Source: Chromatiales bacterium
GTDB lineage: Bacteria > Pseudomonadota > Gammaproteobacteria > Steroidobacterales > Woeseiaceae
DNA length: 55,803 nt
Reading direction: 5' to 3'
Assembly: GCA_024679535.1 (NCBI GenBank)
Contig: JAIBDF010000004.1
Span: 1 to 55,803 of the forward strand
Below, piece by piece: positions 41,047 through 49,968 of this stretch (positions are counted from its first letter, which is position 1; each line of letters starts with the position of its first letter). Position numbers and translations under genes: made by a program. The notes under the pieces were generated by a model. The model did not search any database. It was not told where the DNA came from and saw only the letters and a program-made list of their open reading frames with translations.

Positions 41047-41889
41047 ATGAGCGGCACACTGTTTGTAGTAGCAACGCCGATTGGCAACCTTGAAGATCTG
41101 ACACCGCGAGCAAGCCAGACGCTCGCTTCGGTGGATCTCGTTGCAGCTGAGGATACCCGGCACACCAAGCGATTGCTATTCACAATTGGTGCAAAACCGA
41201 CACTAATAGCGCTGCACGATCACAACGAGGAGCGCGCGGTACACGGCATTATTGAATCACTCAAAGATGGCAAGGATGTGGCGCTGGTTAGCGATGCCGG
41301 TACGCCACTTGTCAGTGACCCCGGCTTTCGGCTTGTCAGGGCGGTGCATGAGCATGACATCACTATCGTGCCGATACCCGGGGCCAGCGCCGTAACCACG
41401 GCGCTTTCAGCGGCGGGCCTGCCCACCGACCGTTTCTGCTTTGAAGGTTTTGCGCCGTCCAAACGAGCCGCACGACGAGATTGGCTGCGAGCTCTGGCAG
41501 GTGAAGAGCGCACGATGGTGATCTACGAATCGGTACACCGCATAGCCGCGTGTCTGGCGGATATGGTCGACATTTTTGGTGCCGACAGGCCGGCGTTCAT
41601 CGGTCGCGAATTGACCAAAATGCACGAAGAGTGCGTTCAGGAAAGCCTGGGTGAATTGCAGCGCAGGATTGATGACGGCGACATCGTGAGCAAAGGTGAG
41701 TTCGTTATCGTCGTGTCAGGCGTCGCCGCGGCGGTGGCGGCAACGATTGACAGTGATCGTCTGCTCACCGAACTCTCAGGTTGCCTGTCCGCGAAAGATG
41801 CCGCGAGGGTCGCGGCGAATATCACGGGTGAGAAGAAGAACGCTTTGTACGAGCGAATCCTCGAACTAAAGGCAGATTCATCCTCATAA
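41047..41889 (+). CDS. rsmI: 16S rRNA 2'-O-methyltransferase (C1402)
   Basis: 280-residue RsmI, which methylates the ribose of C1402 in 16S rRNA. Starts MSGTLFVVATPIGNLEDLTPRA; the AdoMet site includes LVAAEDTRHTKRLL, VSDAGTPLVSDPGFRLV and PIPGASAVTTAL, and FEGFAPSKRAARRDWL follows. Tetrapyrrole methylase fold complete. Its 3' end overlaps the next, convergent gene by six bases. Confidence 0.97.
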   Translation: MSGTLFVVATPIGNLEDLTPRASQTLASVDLVAAEDTRHTKRLLFTIGAKPTLIALHDHNEERAVHGIIESLKDGKDVALVSDAGTPLVSDPGFRLVRAVHEHDITIVPIPGASAVTTALSAAGLPTDRFCFEGFAPSKRAARRDWLRALAGEERTMVIYESVHRIAACLADMVDIFGADRPAFIGRELTKMHEECVQESLGELQRRIDDGDIVSKGEFVIVVSGVAAAVAATIDSDRLLTELSGCLSAKDAARVAANITGEKKNALYERILELKADSSS

Positions 41890-42357
41890 CCAGCGCCTGA
41901 CGCGCCCCTTGTACAGTTCGAATGCGAGCGGAAAATCGCGCTCCAGCTTTGCTTCTTCGAACGGACAGAAGACGAAATCAATAATCAGCCAGAATGTGAA
42001 CGCAGCGATGTAGTACGCCAGGCCGCCAACGGCGACGGCGGGCCCCAGCAGTATCAGCACGATGCCAAGATACATCGGATTTCTACTAAGTCGATAAACG
42101 TCATCGGTAATGAGCGTCGTGGTGATTGCTGTCGGGCAGATCGCGGTTTCGCGGGTTCGAAACAGCCACCAGGCGCGTAACATGAGGCTGCAGCCCAGCA
42201 CGGCGAGCAGTCCGCCGCCAAACGGCACGGCGGGCAGTGGTGTTGATGGAGCGGGCAGCGACAGTTCGAAAACGCTTGCTACAAGCAACAAGCTCATGGC
42301 GATTCTGGGCGGCCGGTAGCTCAGCATGCGAGGGCATGCCTGATCTTGTCTAGTCAT
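41884..42357 (-). CDS. isoprenylcysteine/phospholipid methyltransferase-like membrane protein
   Basis: 157 residues from the ATG at 42357, which overlaps the upstream MarR stop. About four membrane segments. The C-terminal half has YRLSRNPMYLGIVLILLGPA and FEEAKLERDFPLAFELYKGRVRRWL, the signature of the ICMT/PEMT-like family (conserved RNPMY and EExxLxxxF...Y). It probably methylates a membrane-bound substrate using AdoMet, but the acceptor is unknown. Overlap with the marR-type gene implies it belongs to that regulator's operon and may be its main target. Confidence 0.8.
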   Translation of the reverse strand: MTRQDQACPRMLSYRPPRIAMSLLLVASVFELSLPAPSTPLPAVPFGGGLLAVLGCSLMLRAWWLFRTRETAICPTAITTTLITDDVYRLSRNPMYLGIVLILLGPAVAVGGLAYYIAAFTFWLIIDFVFCPFEEAKLERDFPLAFELYKGRVRRWL

Positions 42358-42793
42358 GATGTGTCTCCAGAAAATGACCGAGTAATGTCTCGAGCGTCCG
42401 TCTCGTGACTGCAACCTCTTCGGGCTTCAATCCTGCGAAGATATCGTCGAGCAGTGCGCCCTCATGACGCCGAATGCTCGCGAACAGTTCTCGACCTTGT
42501 TGGGTCAGTCGCAGCAGTGACGAGCGTTTGTGGCGCGGGTTCTCCACATTGATAAGCAGCTCAGTGTCCAGCAGCCGATTGACCGTGACCTGGACGTGTT
42601 GCCGCGACACCTGGTATCGGCGTGCGATGTCGGGGACCGTGAGCCTGGTGTCCGGGTAGAGGAACTCCATGACGGCCCTGTCTGCTGCAGTCAGCCCGTT
42701 GTTACCGAGGTAGCTATCTGCCGATTCGGCCATGGCCCTGAACAACCGCCGCACCAGCCAGGTTACTTTGTAAGCATCTTGCCCAATGTTCAT
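42350..42793 (-). CDS. MarR family transcriptional regulator
   Basis: 147 residues from the ATG at 42793 (MNIGQDAYKVTWLVRRL; an upstream extension has no ribosome site). Winged helix with LTAADRAVMEFLYPDTRLTVPDIARRYQVSRQHVQVTVNRL and the wing ENPRHKRSSLLRLTQQG. It likely represses its own operon, since two identical operator palindromes lie directly upstream (42810-42851). Transcribed with the methyltransferase-like gene, whose start overlaps its stop. Effector unknown. Confidence 0.93.
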   Translation of the reverse strand: MNIGQDAYKVTWLVRRLFRAMAESADSYLGNNGLTAADRAVMEFLYPDTRLTVPDIARRYQVSRQHVQVTVNRLLDTELLINVENPRHKRSSLLRLTQQGRELFASIRRHEGALLDDIFAGLKPEEVAVTRRTLETLLGHFLETHHD

Positions 42794-42809
42794 GCCGCAC
42801 CTTGATAAT

Positions 42810-42851
42810 GACAACTTAATTGTCATTATCAATATTGACAATTAAGTTGTC
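42810..42851. promoter_or_regulatory. tandem MarR operator
   Basis: GACAACTTAATTGTCA (42810-42825) and its exact reverse complement TGACAATTAAGTTGTC (42836-42851), ten bases apart, so the whole array is a 42-bp perfect inverted repeat. Each half is itself a dyad, GACAA-n5-TTGTC, so two dimer sites are likely. It starts 17 bases before the MarR ATG and ends about 27 bases before the rnpB -10. Binding is inferred from position and symmetry. Confidence 0.75.
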
Positions 42852-42877
42852 AAGTCGTTTGCGCCACGTTATTCATG

Positions 42878-42883
42878 TACAAT
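42878..42883 (+). promoter_or_regulatory. -10 element for rnpB
   Basis: TACAAT at 42878-42883, seven bases before the predicted 5' end of the RNase P RNA, five of six matches. The -35 at the right spacing (around 42855-42860) is weak. Confidence 0.5.
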
Positions 42884-42890
42884 CGCCGCC

Positions 42891-43256
42891 GAGAAAGCCG
42901 GAGTTGGCCAGACAATCGCTGTAGGAAGACTACGGAGGAAAGTCCGGGCTCCTTCGGACAGGGCGCCAGGTAACGCCTGGGGGGCGTGAGTCCATGGAAA
43001 GTGCCACAGAAAATATACCGCCAGCTCAGGCTGGTAAGGGTGAAAAGGTGCGGTAAGAGCGCACCGCGCGACTGGTAACAGCTCGCGGCACGGTAAACCC
43101 CGCCCGGAGCAAGACCAAATAGGGGAGTAGGGCTTCGGCCCGCCGTCGGTTCCGAACGGACTCCCGGGTAGGTTGCTAGAGGTAGCCGGTGACGGCTATC
43201 CCAGATGAATGGTTGTCGATGACAGAACCCGGCTTATTGCCGGCTCCGGCTTTCTC
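42891..43256 (+). ncRNA. rnpB: RNase P RNA, bacterial type A
   Basis: About 366 bases. Universal segments are clear: GAGGAAAGTCCGGGCTCC near the 5' end, GGGTGAAAAGGTGCGGTAAG with ACAGAAAATATACCGCC in the middle, and GGTTGTCGATGACAGAACCC near the 3' end. A 13-bp P1 helix pairs 42891-42903 with 43244-43256 perfectly, which fixes the ends. The RNA cleaves tRNA 5' leaders with RnpA. The gene is between the MarR regulator and mraZ. Confidence 0.97.
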
Positions 43257-43266
43257 ACCCTCCCCC

Positions 43267-43341
43267 AATAGTGACAGTCACCTTTCGCAAATAGTGACAG
43301 TCACCTTTTAAGTGGCTGAAAAGGTGACTGTCCCTTTTTTT
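43267..43341 (+). repeat. REP-like GTGACAGTCAC repeats forming the rnpB terminator
   Basis: AATAGTGACAGTCACCTTT occurs twice in direct orientation (43267-43285 and 43290-43308) and the same core recurs inverted at 43319-43332. The second copy and the inverted one pair through 14 bp (43296-43309 with 43319-43332, nine-base loop), followed by CC and seven Ts, giving a credible Rho-independent terminator right after rnpB. The sequence resembles repeats associated with REP-type transposases, but no transposase is present. Confidence 0.65.
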
Positions 43342-43574
43342 GTTGAATAGAATCAGTGTGTTATCGGAAGTCTGGCGCGAGCTGCGCGGAACGTCCGAAT
43401 TTTGGCCCCGAACTCCCGCCTGTCGCCGTTTCCCGACCCGCTTTTGAGGGCTTGTCGAAGAAGTATCTGTAAGCAACTGATTTTATTCGCGCGATCCCTG
43501 CCACAATTCGCCCTTTTTGGGCCACCAAAACGCCCCTAAGTCACTGTAGAACAACAGTTAATTGTAAGGCTTGG
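43342..43574. other. non-coding gap between rnpB terminator and mraZ promoter
   Basis: About 230 bases with no convincing gene. A minus-strand open frame crosses it (43255-43476) but it has low-complexity, repeat-derived sequence and no ribosome site. I see no further repeats. Confidence 0.5.
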
Positions 43575-43604
43575 TTGACGGTCACAAGGACCGCCACCTA
43601 TAGT
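43575..43604 (+). promoter_or_regulatory. promoter of the mraZ/dcw operon
   Basis: TTGACG (43575-43580), 18-base spacer, TATAGT (43599-43604): five of six matches at each hexamer. Transcription would begin near 43611, about 85 bases before the mraZ start, and the MraZ boxes lie just at and after this point. Confidence 0.7.
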
Positions 43605-43613
43605 GTTGAAAAG

Positions 43614-43638
43614 TGGATAAAAGTGGGAGGAGAGGGGC
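43614..43638 (+). promoter_or_regulatory. MraZ-type direct repeats
   Basis: TGGAT (43614), TGGGA (43624) and GGGGC (43634) are spaced exactly ten bases apart, the layout of MraZ operators (TGGG-type boxes separated by five bases) in E. coli and mycoplasmas. The third box is degenerate. They start about three bases after the predicted transcription start, so MraZ binding would hinder initiation and autoregulate the dcw operon. Confidence 0.65.
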
Positions 43639-43694
43639 AGCCGGCCCGTATATCGCGCCTTAGAAAGCGAAATCGGCCGCCATCTCAGAAAGTT

Positions 43695-44144
43695 GTGTTT
43701 CGAGGAGCCACCAAAGTCACGTTGGACGCCAAGGGGCGTATGGCAATGCCGACCCGGTATCGGGAGCGGCTTGCTACCCGTTGTGATGGCCAGATCATCG
43801 TCACTGTCGATAAGGATCACTGTCTCCTCGTTTACCCAATGCCTGACTGGGAAGAACTCGAGCGCAAACTCGTGCGCCTTCCCAGTATGAATAAAGCTGC
43901 TCGTCGCATTGTGCGGATTATGGTCGGTTATGCGACCGAGGTCGATATGGATGGCAGCGGACGAATTCTCGTCTCAAAAGAACTGCGGGAATTTGCCAGT
44001 CTCGACAAGCAGGCAATGCTGATTGGGCAGGGTAATAAATTTGAACTGTGGGACGAAGCAACTTGGAACGAAAAACGTGATGCGTGGCTCAGCGAGGAAG
44101 ATGACGGCGAATTGCCGCCCGACCTCGAGTCGATTGCGTTTTAG
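43695..44144 (+). CDS. mraZ: transcriptional regulator MraZ
   Basis: 149 residues, read from a GTG at 43695 (GTG TTT CGA GGA GCC, VFRGATKVTLDAKGRMAMP), which matches the family's MFRGA start; the preceding in-frame codons have no family counterpart. Two AbrB/SpoVT-like halves: TLDAKGRMAMPTRYRE and TEVDMDGSGRILVSKELRE, each with the DxxGRxxxP-type motif. MraZ binds its own promoter in a ring of subunits. First gene of dcw, 15 bases before rsmH. Confidence 0.93.
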   Translation: MFRGATKVTLDAKGRMAMPTRYRERLATRCDGQIIVTVDKDHCLLVYPMPDWEELERKLVRLPSMNKAARRIVRIMVGYATEVDMDGSGRILVSKELREFASLDKQAMLIGQGNKFELWDEATWNEKRDAWLSEEDDGELPPDLESIAF

Positions 44145-44159
44145 CAGGTTGTTCCACTG

Positions 44160-45089
44160 ATGGGCAGCAACGCGCATGTGCCGGTGCTGCTGGGGCCGGT
44201 CCTTGAAGGACTGAAAATAAAACCAGACGGTTGTTACGTCGACGGAACATTCGGGCGCGGGGGACACAGCAGGGAAATTCTGAAGCAACTGGGTAGCGAG
44301 GGCAGGTTGATTGCCATTGATCGCGATCCACAGGCCATTGCTTCCGCTCCGAGTTTCCTTGCCGACGATCCTCGATTCGAACTGGTGAAGGGCTGTTGTG
44401 CGCAACTTGAGACAATCATTGGTGAAAGAGGGCTCGTCGGAAAAGTCGACGGCCTGCTTTTCGACCTCGGCGTTTCCTCGCCACAGCTGGATGAAGCCGA
44501 TCGAGGCTTCAGTTTCATGCGTGATGGCCCACTCGATATGCGAATGGACCCGGATTCGGGTTCGTCGGCCAGCGAATGGCTCGCGACTGTGGACGAACGA
44601 GAATTGAAGCACGTACTTAGAAAATTCGGTGAGGAAAACAGCGCGGCTCGCATCGCTCGCGCGATTGTCAGCGCGCGCAAGGAAGCGCCGATCTCTCGCA
44701 CGGCGCAACTCGCTCGCATAGTTGAAGACGCAGCGCCAAAGCGTGGCCAGAAGATTCATCCGGCTACCAAAACGTTCCAGGCAATTCGCATCGCAGTCAA
44801 CGACGAACTCGAACAACTCGAAGCCGTGCTCACGCAGTCGGTCAAAGTTATGAGAAAGGGCGCTCGTCTGTGTGTCATCAGTTTTCATTCTCTGGAAGAT
44901 CGAATTACAAAACGCTTCATGCGCGATGCATCGCGAGAGACGGAGCAGTACCGCGGCATGCCAAACGTGCCCGAAGAATTTCAGCCGAAGCTGAGAACTA
45001 TCGGTAAAGCGATTCGCGCGAATGAAACCGAGATCGAATTGAACCGACGTGCACGCAGTGCGCACCTGCGCGTCGCGGAGCGCACCTGA
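44160..45089 (+). CDS. rsmH: 16S rRNA m4C1402 methyltransferase
   Basis: 309-residue RsmH (MraW), N4-methylates C1402 in 16S rRNA, the same nucleotide whose ribose is methylated by RsmI (also in this window). Motifs: HVPVLLGPVLEGL, VDGTFGRGGHSREIL for AdoMet binding, LLFDLGVSSPQLDEADRGFSF and, late, ISFHSLEDRITKRFM. Full length. Stop overlaps the ftsL ATG by one base. Confidence 0.97.
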   Translation: MGSNAHVPVLLGPVLEGLKIKPDGCYVDGTFGRGGHSREILKQLGSEGRLIAIDRDPQAIASAPSFLADDPRFELVKGCCAQLETIIGERGLVGKVDGLLFDLGVSSPQLDEADRGFSFMRDGPLDMRMDPDSGSSASEWLATVDERELKHVLRKFGEENSAARIARAIVSARKEAPISRTAQLARIVEDAAPKRGQKIHPATKTFQAIRIAVNDELEQLEAVLTQSVKVMRKGARLCVISFHSLEDRITKRFMRDASRETEQYRGMPNVPEEFQPKLRTIGKAIRANETEIELNRRARSAHLRVAERT

Positions 45090-45370
45090 TGCAGACGAAA
45101 CAACAACCGTTCCTGCTCGTCTTCGTCTTTGCGGTCGTGTGTGTGCTGAGCGCTATCGCAATGGTGTATACGAAGCATGAGTCGCGCAAATTGTTCGTCG
45201 AACTCGAGGGACTCACGCACGAGCGCGACAGTCTGAATATCGAATGGGGCCAGCTGCAAATCGAACAAAGCACCTGGGCTCAACATGCACGAATTGAACA
45301 GGTCGCCGTTGATGACCTGTCGCTCGTGCGTCCGGAAGCCACGGAAATATTTGTAATTGAACGTCCATGA
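45089..45370 (+). CDS. ftsL: cell division protein FtsL
   Basis: 93 residues, short single-pass protein: cytoplasmic tail QTKQQ, one membrane helix (about 7-25, FLLVFVFAVVCVLSAIAMVY) and a periplasmic coiled-coil (RKLFVELEGLTHERDSLNIEW). It forms the FtsQLB complex with FtsB and FtsQ. Identified mainly by size, topology and position between rsmH and ftsI. Overlaps both neighbours by 1 and 4 bases. Confidence 0.92.
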   Translation: MQTKQQPFLLVFVFAVVCVLSAIAMVYTKHESRKLFVELEGLTHERDSLNIEWGQLQIEQSTWAQHARIEQVAVDDLSLVRPEATEIFVIERP

Positions 45371-47109
45371 CACGCGGCGCAGAGACAAAACAACAAACTG
45401 CCCGGCGCTTCACAGGCAGGGTGACGCTGGTAATCGTGTTCTTCGGAATTGTTGCCACATCGCTGGTCGCGCGTGCGGTTCATTTGCAGGTGCTCGACAA
45501 GGATTTCCTCAACCAGCAGGCTGACACCCGCCACCTGCGCACCGAGAAGATCTCCGCGCACCGCGGCACGATCACCGACCGTAACGGCGAGCCGCTCGCT
45601 ATCAGCACGCCGGTCGATTCGATCTGGGCAAACCCGAAACAATTTGCGCCGGCGGTAGATAGCGTACCGCAACTGGCTAAGGCGCTCGGCGTCGACTCGC
45701 AAACCCTGATGCGTCGCGTCACGCGCAGCATGGAGAAGGAGTTCCTCTACCTCAAGCGTCACCTCAGTCCTGAACAGGCCGATGCTGTTCTGGCGCTGAA
45801 GCTGCCTGGTATCAACGTGCAGCGTGAGTATCGACGCTACTATCCGGCGTCCGAGGTGACCGGGCATCTTGTCGGCTTTACCAATATCGACGATGAAGGT
45901 CAGGAAGGTCTCGAGCTCGCGTTCAATCACTGGCTCGCTGGTGAGTCGGGGGCCAAGCAGGTGCTCAAGGATCGCCTGGGCCGCTCGATCGAAAACGTCG
46001 CGAGTATTCGGCCGCCGCATCAGGGTAAAGACCTCACAACCAGTATCGATCTGCGACTGCAGTACCTCGCATATCGCACATTGAAATCAGCGATCAAGAC
46101 ATACAATGCGCGCTCCGGTTCGATCGTCATTCTCGACGTGAAAACTGGTGAAGTCCTGGCGATGGTTAATCAGCCAACCTATAACCCGAATGATCGGTCG
46201 CAGTTTACGGCCGAGCGTTACCGCAACCGGGCAATCACCGACATCTTCGAGCCCGGTTCGAGTCTCAAGCCTCTCATTGTCGCGGCGGCCCTGGAAAGCG
46301 GTCAGTACCGTCCCTCGAGCATTGTTGATACAGCGCCCGGTTACGTCATCGTCGGCCCCAAAAAGATCGAGGATACCCGTAACCTCGGACGCGTCAGCCT
46401 GACGACAATTCTCGCGCGTTCGTCCAATGTGGGCATCACGAAGCTCGCCATGACCCTGGAGCCGGACCAGCTCTGGGACACGATGACACATTTCGGTCTT
46501 GGCGAACTCACGACCAGCGGCTTTCCCGGAGAGTCTGCTGGCATGCTGACGCACTTCAGCAACTGGCGCCCGATCAGCCAGGCAACGCTGGCCTACGGCT
46601 ATGGTATTTCGCTTACACCGCTGCAGTTGGCGCATGCTTATGCGGCGCTTGGCGATGACGGCAAGATGCGCCCGATCTCACTCGTTGCCCTGGAGGAGCC
46701 AAACGAAGGCGAGCAGGTGGTTGGTGCGGACACCGCATCGGCAGTGCGCCGTATGCTTGAAGAGGTTGTGCGACCGGGCGGCACTGGAACCAAGGCTGCC
46801 GTGGATGGATATCGCATCGCTGGAAAGACCGGCACGGCCTGGAAGTTTGCTACCGGCGGCTACTCACAGGACAAGTACATTTCGATCTTCGCGGGCCTTG
46901 CGCCCGCGAGTCATCCGCGCCTGGCGACAGTGGTTGTAATCGACGAACCGAGCGGTGAGTTCTACTACGGAAGCGACGTTGCCGCCCCGGTGTTCGCCGA
47001 CGTTATGTCGGAGTCGCTGCGTCTGCTGGCCGTACCACCCGACGCTATGCCCGCTCGCGACCCCGGCAATGTCATACAAGCGATGGCAACGCCGTCGGAG
47101 AAGAAATGA
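45367..47109 (+). CDS. ftsI: septal peptidoglycan transpeptidase FtsI (PBP3)
   Basis: 580 residues. N-terminal membrane helix (about 18-38), PBP dimerisation-type domain (SAHRGTITDRNGEPLAIS near 63-80), and a transpeptidase domain with active-site S298 in GSSLKP, the SxN motif SSN at 352-354 and KTGT at 487-490. All three transpeptidase motifs are intact. Target of beta-lactams such as aztreonam in E. coli. Coupled by ATGA to murE. Confidence 0.96.
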   Translation: MTRGAETKQQTARRFTGRVTLVIVFFGIVATSLVARAVHLQVLDKDFLNQQADTRHLRTEKISAHRGTITDRNGEPLAISTPVDSIWANPKQFAPAVDSVPQLAKALGVDSQTLMRRVTRSMEKEFLYLKRHLSPEQADAVLALKLPGINVQREYRRYYPASEVTGHLVGFTNIDDEGQEGLELAFNHWLAGESGAKQVLKDRLGRSIENVASIRPPHQGKDLTTSIDLRLQYLAYRTLKSAIKTYNARSGSIVILDVKTGEVLAMVNQPTYNPNDRSQFTAERYRNRAITDIFEPGSSLKPLIVAAALESGQYRPSSIVDTAPGYVIVGPKKIEDTRNLGRVSLTTILARSSNVGITKLAMTLEPDQLWDTMTHFGLGELTTSGFPGESAGMLTHFSNWRPISQATLAYGYGISLTPLQLAHAYAALGDDGKMRPISLVALEEPNEGEQVVGADTASAVRRMLEEVVRPGGTGTKAAVDGYRIAGKTGTAWKFATGGYSQDKYISIFAGLAPASHPRLATVVVIDEPSGEFYYGSDVAAPVFADVMSESLRLLAVPPDAMPARDPGNVIQAMATPSEKK

Positions 47110-48608
47110 GCATGCCGGCTGAACACCTGATTTATGCGCCGACACTTGCCGAGTTGCTGCAGGGGATTGCCGATGCACCAGCGATCCCGGTTCACGGTAT
47201 TGCCAGCGACAGTCGCCTGCTGCAACCCGGAGACCTGTTTCTCGCGGTGCAGGGCATGGGGTCCCACGGGCTAGACTACCTGGCACAGGCGCGTGCGGCA
47301 GGCGTGTCGGCCGTGGCCTGGGATGCATCGACCGGAACGGCGCCAAATGACATTGGCGTGCCGATGATCGCGGTCACGGGTCTTGCGGAGCAGATCGGTG
47401 AAATCGCAGATCGTTTTTATCGCTGTCCGTCCGCACGGCTGGATGTTATCGGGATCACCGGAACCAACGGTAAGACGACCGTTGCCTGGATGATTGCGCA
47501 GGCGTTCGGCTGTCTGAATGAGAAATGCGCGTACCTCGGCACCTTGGGTTATGGCGTCGAGGAAGTGCAGGGCGCCGAGGGTATGACAACGCCAGCCGCT
47601 GTCGAATTGCATGGCAGGCTGGCGGAATTTGTCGACCTTGATGCTGTCCATGCGGCTATTGAGGTCTCGTCACATGCGTTGTCTCAAGGCCGGGTTGATG
47701 GCGTTCGATTCACGACCGCGTTGTTCACCAACCTCACGCGTGACCACCTCGACTATCACGCCAACATGGGAGAGTACTTCGCCAGCAAGGCTCGCCTGTT
47801 TCTCGATTGCCAGCCCGGCGAACGCATCATTGATATCGACTCAGAATACGGTAAGCAACTTGCCTCAATGTGCGGCCAGGACACCGTGGTCGTGTCGACG
47901 CAATTAGACCGGGCCGCCAATGGCCGCCCTTACTTGTTCGTGGGTGCTGTCGTTGCGACCGAGCAGGGCTCGAAAGTCTCGTTTAGCAGCTCATGGGGCG
48001 ACGGCCGGTTTATGTTGCATTTGCCCGGTGATTTCAACGTTGCCAATGCCGCACTTGTGCTGGCATTGCTTCTCAACAGGGGTGTAGCGCTCGATACAGC
48101 CTGTGATGTCATGTCGCAGATCAGCGCACCACCCGGAAGGATGCAGCGCGTGGCCACGGATGGCCCCGCTGTTTTTATCGATTACGCACATACGCCCACG
48201 GCAGTCGAAAGTGCGTTGAGCGCGCTGCGCGCCCATTGCCGCGGCAAGCTCTGGTGTGTTTTCGGGTGTGGCGGAGATCGTGATCCTGGCAAACGGCCAC
48301 AGATGGGCGCGATGGCCGAAAGGCACGGCGACCGTGTCGTGGTGACCACCGACAATCCTCGTTCTGAAAATGCCGCGGCAATAATTGATGACATCGTCGC
48401 CGGCATGTCGCAGGAGGACGGACCGACAATCATTGAAGATCGCGCGGCAGCAATTGCCTGGGCCATCGAGAATGCCGCAGACAATGACGTCGTGCTGGTG
48501 GCTGGCAAAGGCCACGAGGACTATCAGGAGATTGCTGGCCAACGTATGCGCTTCTCCGACTATGCGCTTGCCGAGTCGGCGCTCGCAGCCAGAGAGGGCG
48601 GCGCATGA
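47106..48608 (+). CDS. murE: UDP-MurNAc-tripeptide synthetase (meso-DAP adding)
   Basis: 500-residue Mur ligase. ATP loop GITGTNGKTT (117-125 region), the carbamylated-lysine region FTNLTRDHLDYHANMGEYFASK, and DNPRSENA near 420, whose DNPR motif marks meso-diaminopimelate specificity rather than lysine. So the wall is the Gram-negative type. Overlaps ftsI and murF by four bases each. Confidence 0.97.
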   Translation: MSMPAEHLIYAPTLAELLQGIADAPAIPVHGIASDSRLLQPGDLFLAVQGMGSHGLDYLAQARAAGVSAVAWDASTGTAPNDIGVPMIAVTGLAEQIGEIADRFYRCPSARLDVIGITGTNGKTTVAWMIAQAFGCLNEKCAYLGTLGYGVEEVQGAEGMTTPAAVELHGRLAEFVDLDAVHAAIEVSSHALSQGRVDGVRFTTALFTNLTRDHLDYHANMGEYFASKARLFLDCQPGERIIDIDSEYGKQLASMCGQDTVVVSTQLDRAANGRPYLFVGAVVATEQGSKVSFSSSWGDGRFMLHLPGDFNVANAALVLALLLNRGVALDTACDVMSQISAPPGRMQRVATDGPAVFIDYAHTPTAVESALSALRAHCRGKLWCVFGCGGDRDPGKRPQMGAMAERHGDRVVVTTDNPRSENAAAIIDDIVAGMSQEDGPTIIEDRAAAIAWAIENAADNDVVLVAGKGHEDYQEIAGQRMRFSDYALAESALAAREGGA

Positions 48609-49966
48609 TCGAGACGCTGCAACAAGCTGCAGAGTGTCTGCAAGGTGTATTGCACGGTGCCGACGGTCAATTTAGCGGCATCAGCACCGACACTCGAACG
48701 ATCCGCAATGGCGAACTGTTTTTTGCGCTACAGGGACCAAATTTTGACGGCAGCGACTACGTCCGCGCCGCCAGGGATGCGGGTGCTGCCGGCGCCGTGG
48801 TTGGCAATCATGTCAATGAGGAGATCAGTCAGATTACGGTCGACGACGCGAAAGCCGCGCTCGGTCATTTCGGCGCCGCATGGCGCAACGAACATGATGT
48901 GACTGTTATCGGCATTACCGGCAGCAATGGCAAAACCACTCTGAAAGAGCTGATCGCGGCGTGCCTGTCACGTAAAGCGCCAACGCTGGCGACACATGGC
49001 AACCTGAATAATGATATCGGTATGCCGTTGATGCTGGCCCGTATTGATGCGTCACACCGGTACGCGGTGCTCGAAATGGGTGCGAACCACGCAGGCGAAA
49101 TCGCGTACCTCACGGCGCTTGCGAGTCCGGATGTCGTCGTCATTACCAACGCCGGTGCAGCGCATCTTGAAGGCTTCGGTTCGATCAAGGGGGTTTCGCG
49201 CGCGAAAGGTGAAATCCTGGAGGGCGAAAAGCGCCCGGACGTAGCCGTACTCAATGCGGATGACCGCTACTTCGATTATTGGGTTGAGCGGGTAAGCGAT
49301 ACGCGCTGCATTACCTTTGGTTTCGCAGAAACCGCCAACGTACGAGCAGACAACATCGAGTCTGCACCAGATAAAACGACCTTCACATTGTATCTGGGTG
49401 ACGAGAGCACGGTGGTCGTATTGCCGCTGGTGGGTATCCACAACGTACGCAATGCCTGTGCGGCGGCGGCTGTTGCACACGCCCTTGAGATCGGCCTTGA
49501 CGATATTCGGACCGCACTTGAAGGCGTGAACCCGGTCGGCGGACGCCTGCAGCCGTTGCGCGGCATCAATGAGGCCACGCTGTTCGACGACAGCTACAAC
49601 GCAAACCCGCTGTCGGTGAACGCCGCCGCCGAATTTCTGGCCTCTCTTCCTGGTGAGAGCTGGCTGGTACTGGGTGATATGAAAGAACTCGGGGACGATG
49701 CGGCGGAGCTGCATCGCGAGGTTGGAGAAGCCGCGCGAGCAAGCGGTGTGAATCGCTTGTTCGCGTACGGCGACCTTGCCGCAAGTGCTGCTGAAGGATT
49801 TGGCGAGCACGCCAGTTGGTTCGCCTCGCTTGACGCGCTTGTCGACGAGCTGTGTGCAGGCATGAATAGCGACGTGACCGTGCTCGTCAAGGGATCCCGC
49901 TCGATGCAGATGGAACGCGTTGTCGATGCGATACGTGAGCCCGATGTCGTGAGAAAGGAGGCCTGA
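48605..49966 (+). CDS. murF: UDP-MurNAc-tripeptide D-alanyl-D-alanine ligase
   Basis: 453-residue Mur ligase that adds D-Ala-D-Ala. [19 protein letters not shown] is the ATP loop; [20 protein letters not shown] and [15 protein letters not shown] follow, both distinctive for MurF, and [16 protein letters not shown] is conserved near 330. Three domains complete. Two-base gap to mraY. Confidence 0.97.
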   Translation: MIETLQQAAECLQGVLHGADGQFSGISTDTRTIRNGELFFALQGPNFDGSDYVRAARDAGAAGAVVGNHVNEEISQITVDDAKAALGHFGAAWRNEHDVTVIGITGSNGKTTLKELIAACLSRKAPTLATHGNLNNDIGMPLMLARIDASHRYAVLEMGANHAGEIAYLTALASPDVVVITNAGAAHLEGFGSIKGVSRAKGEILEGEKRPDVAVLNADDRYFDYWVERVSDTRCITFGFAETANVRADNIESAPDKTTFTLYLGDESTVVVLPLVGIHNVRNACAAAAVAHALEIGLDDIRTALEGVNPVGGRLQPLRGINEATLFDDSYNANPLSVNAAAEFLASLPGESWLVLGDMKELGDDAAELHREVGEAARASGVNRLFAYGDLAASAAEGFGEHASWFASLDALVDELCAGMNSDVTVLVKGSRSMQMERVVDAIREPDVVRKEA

Positions 49967-49968
49967 TC

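Noticed and set aside
43255-43476. 73-residue minus-strand open frame across the rnpB terminator repeats
   Set aside because: Half is the repeat and terminator sequence translated; no ribosome site and no family.
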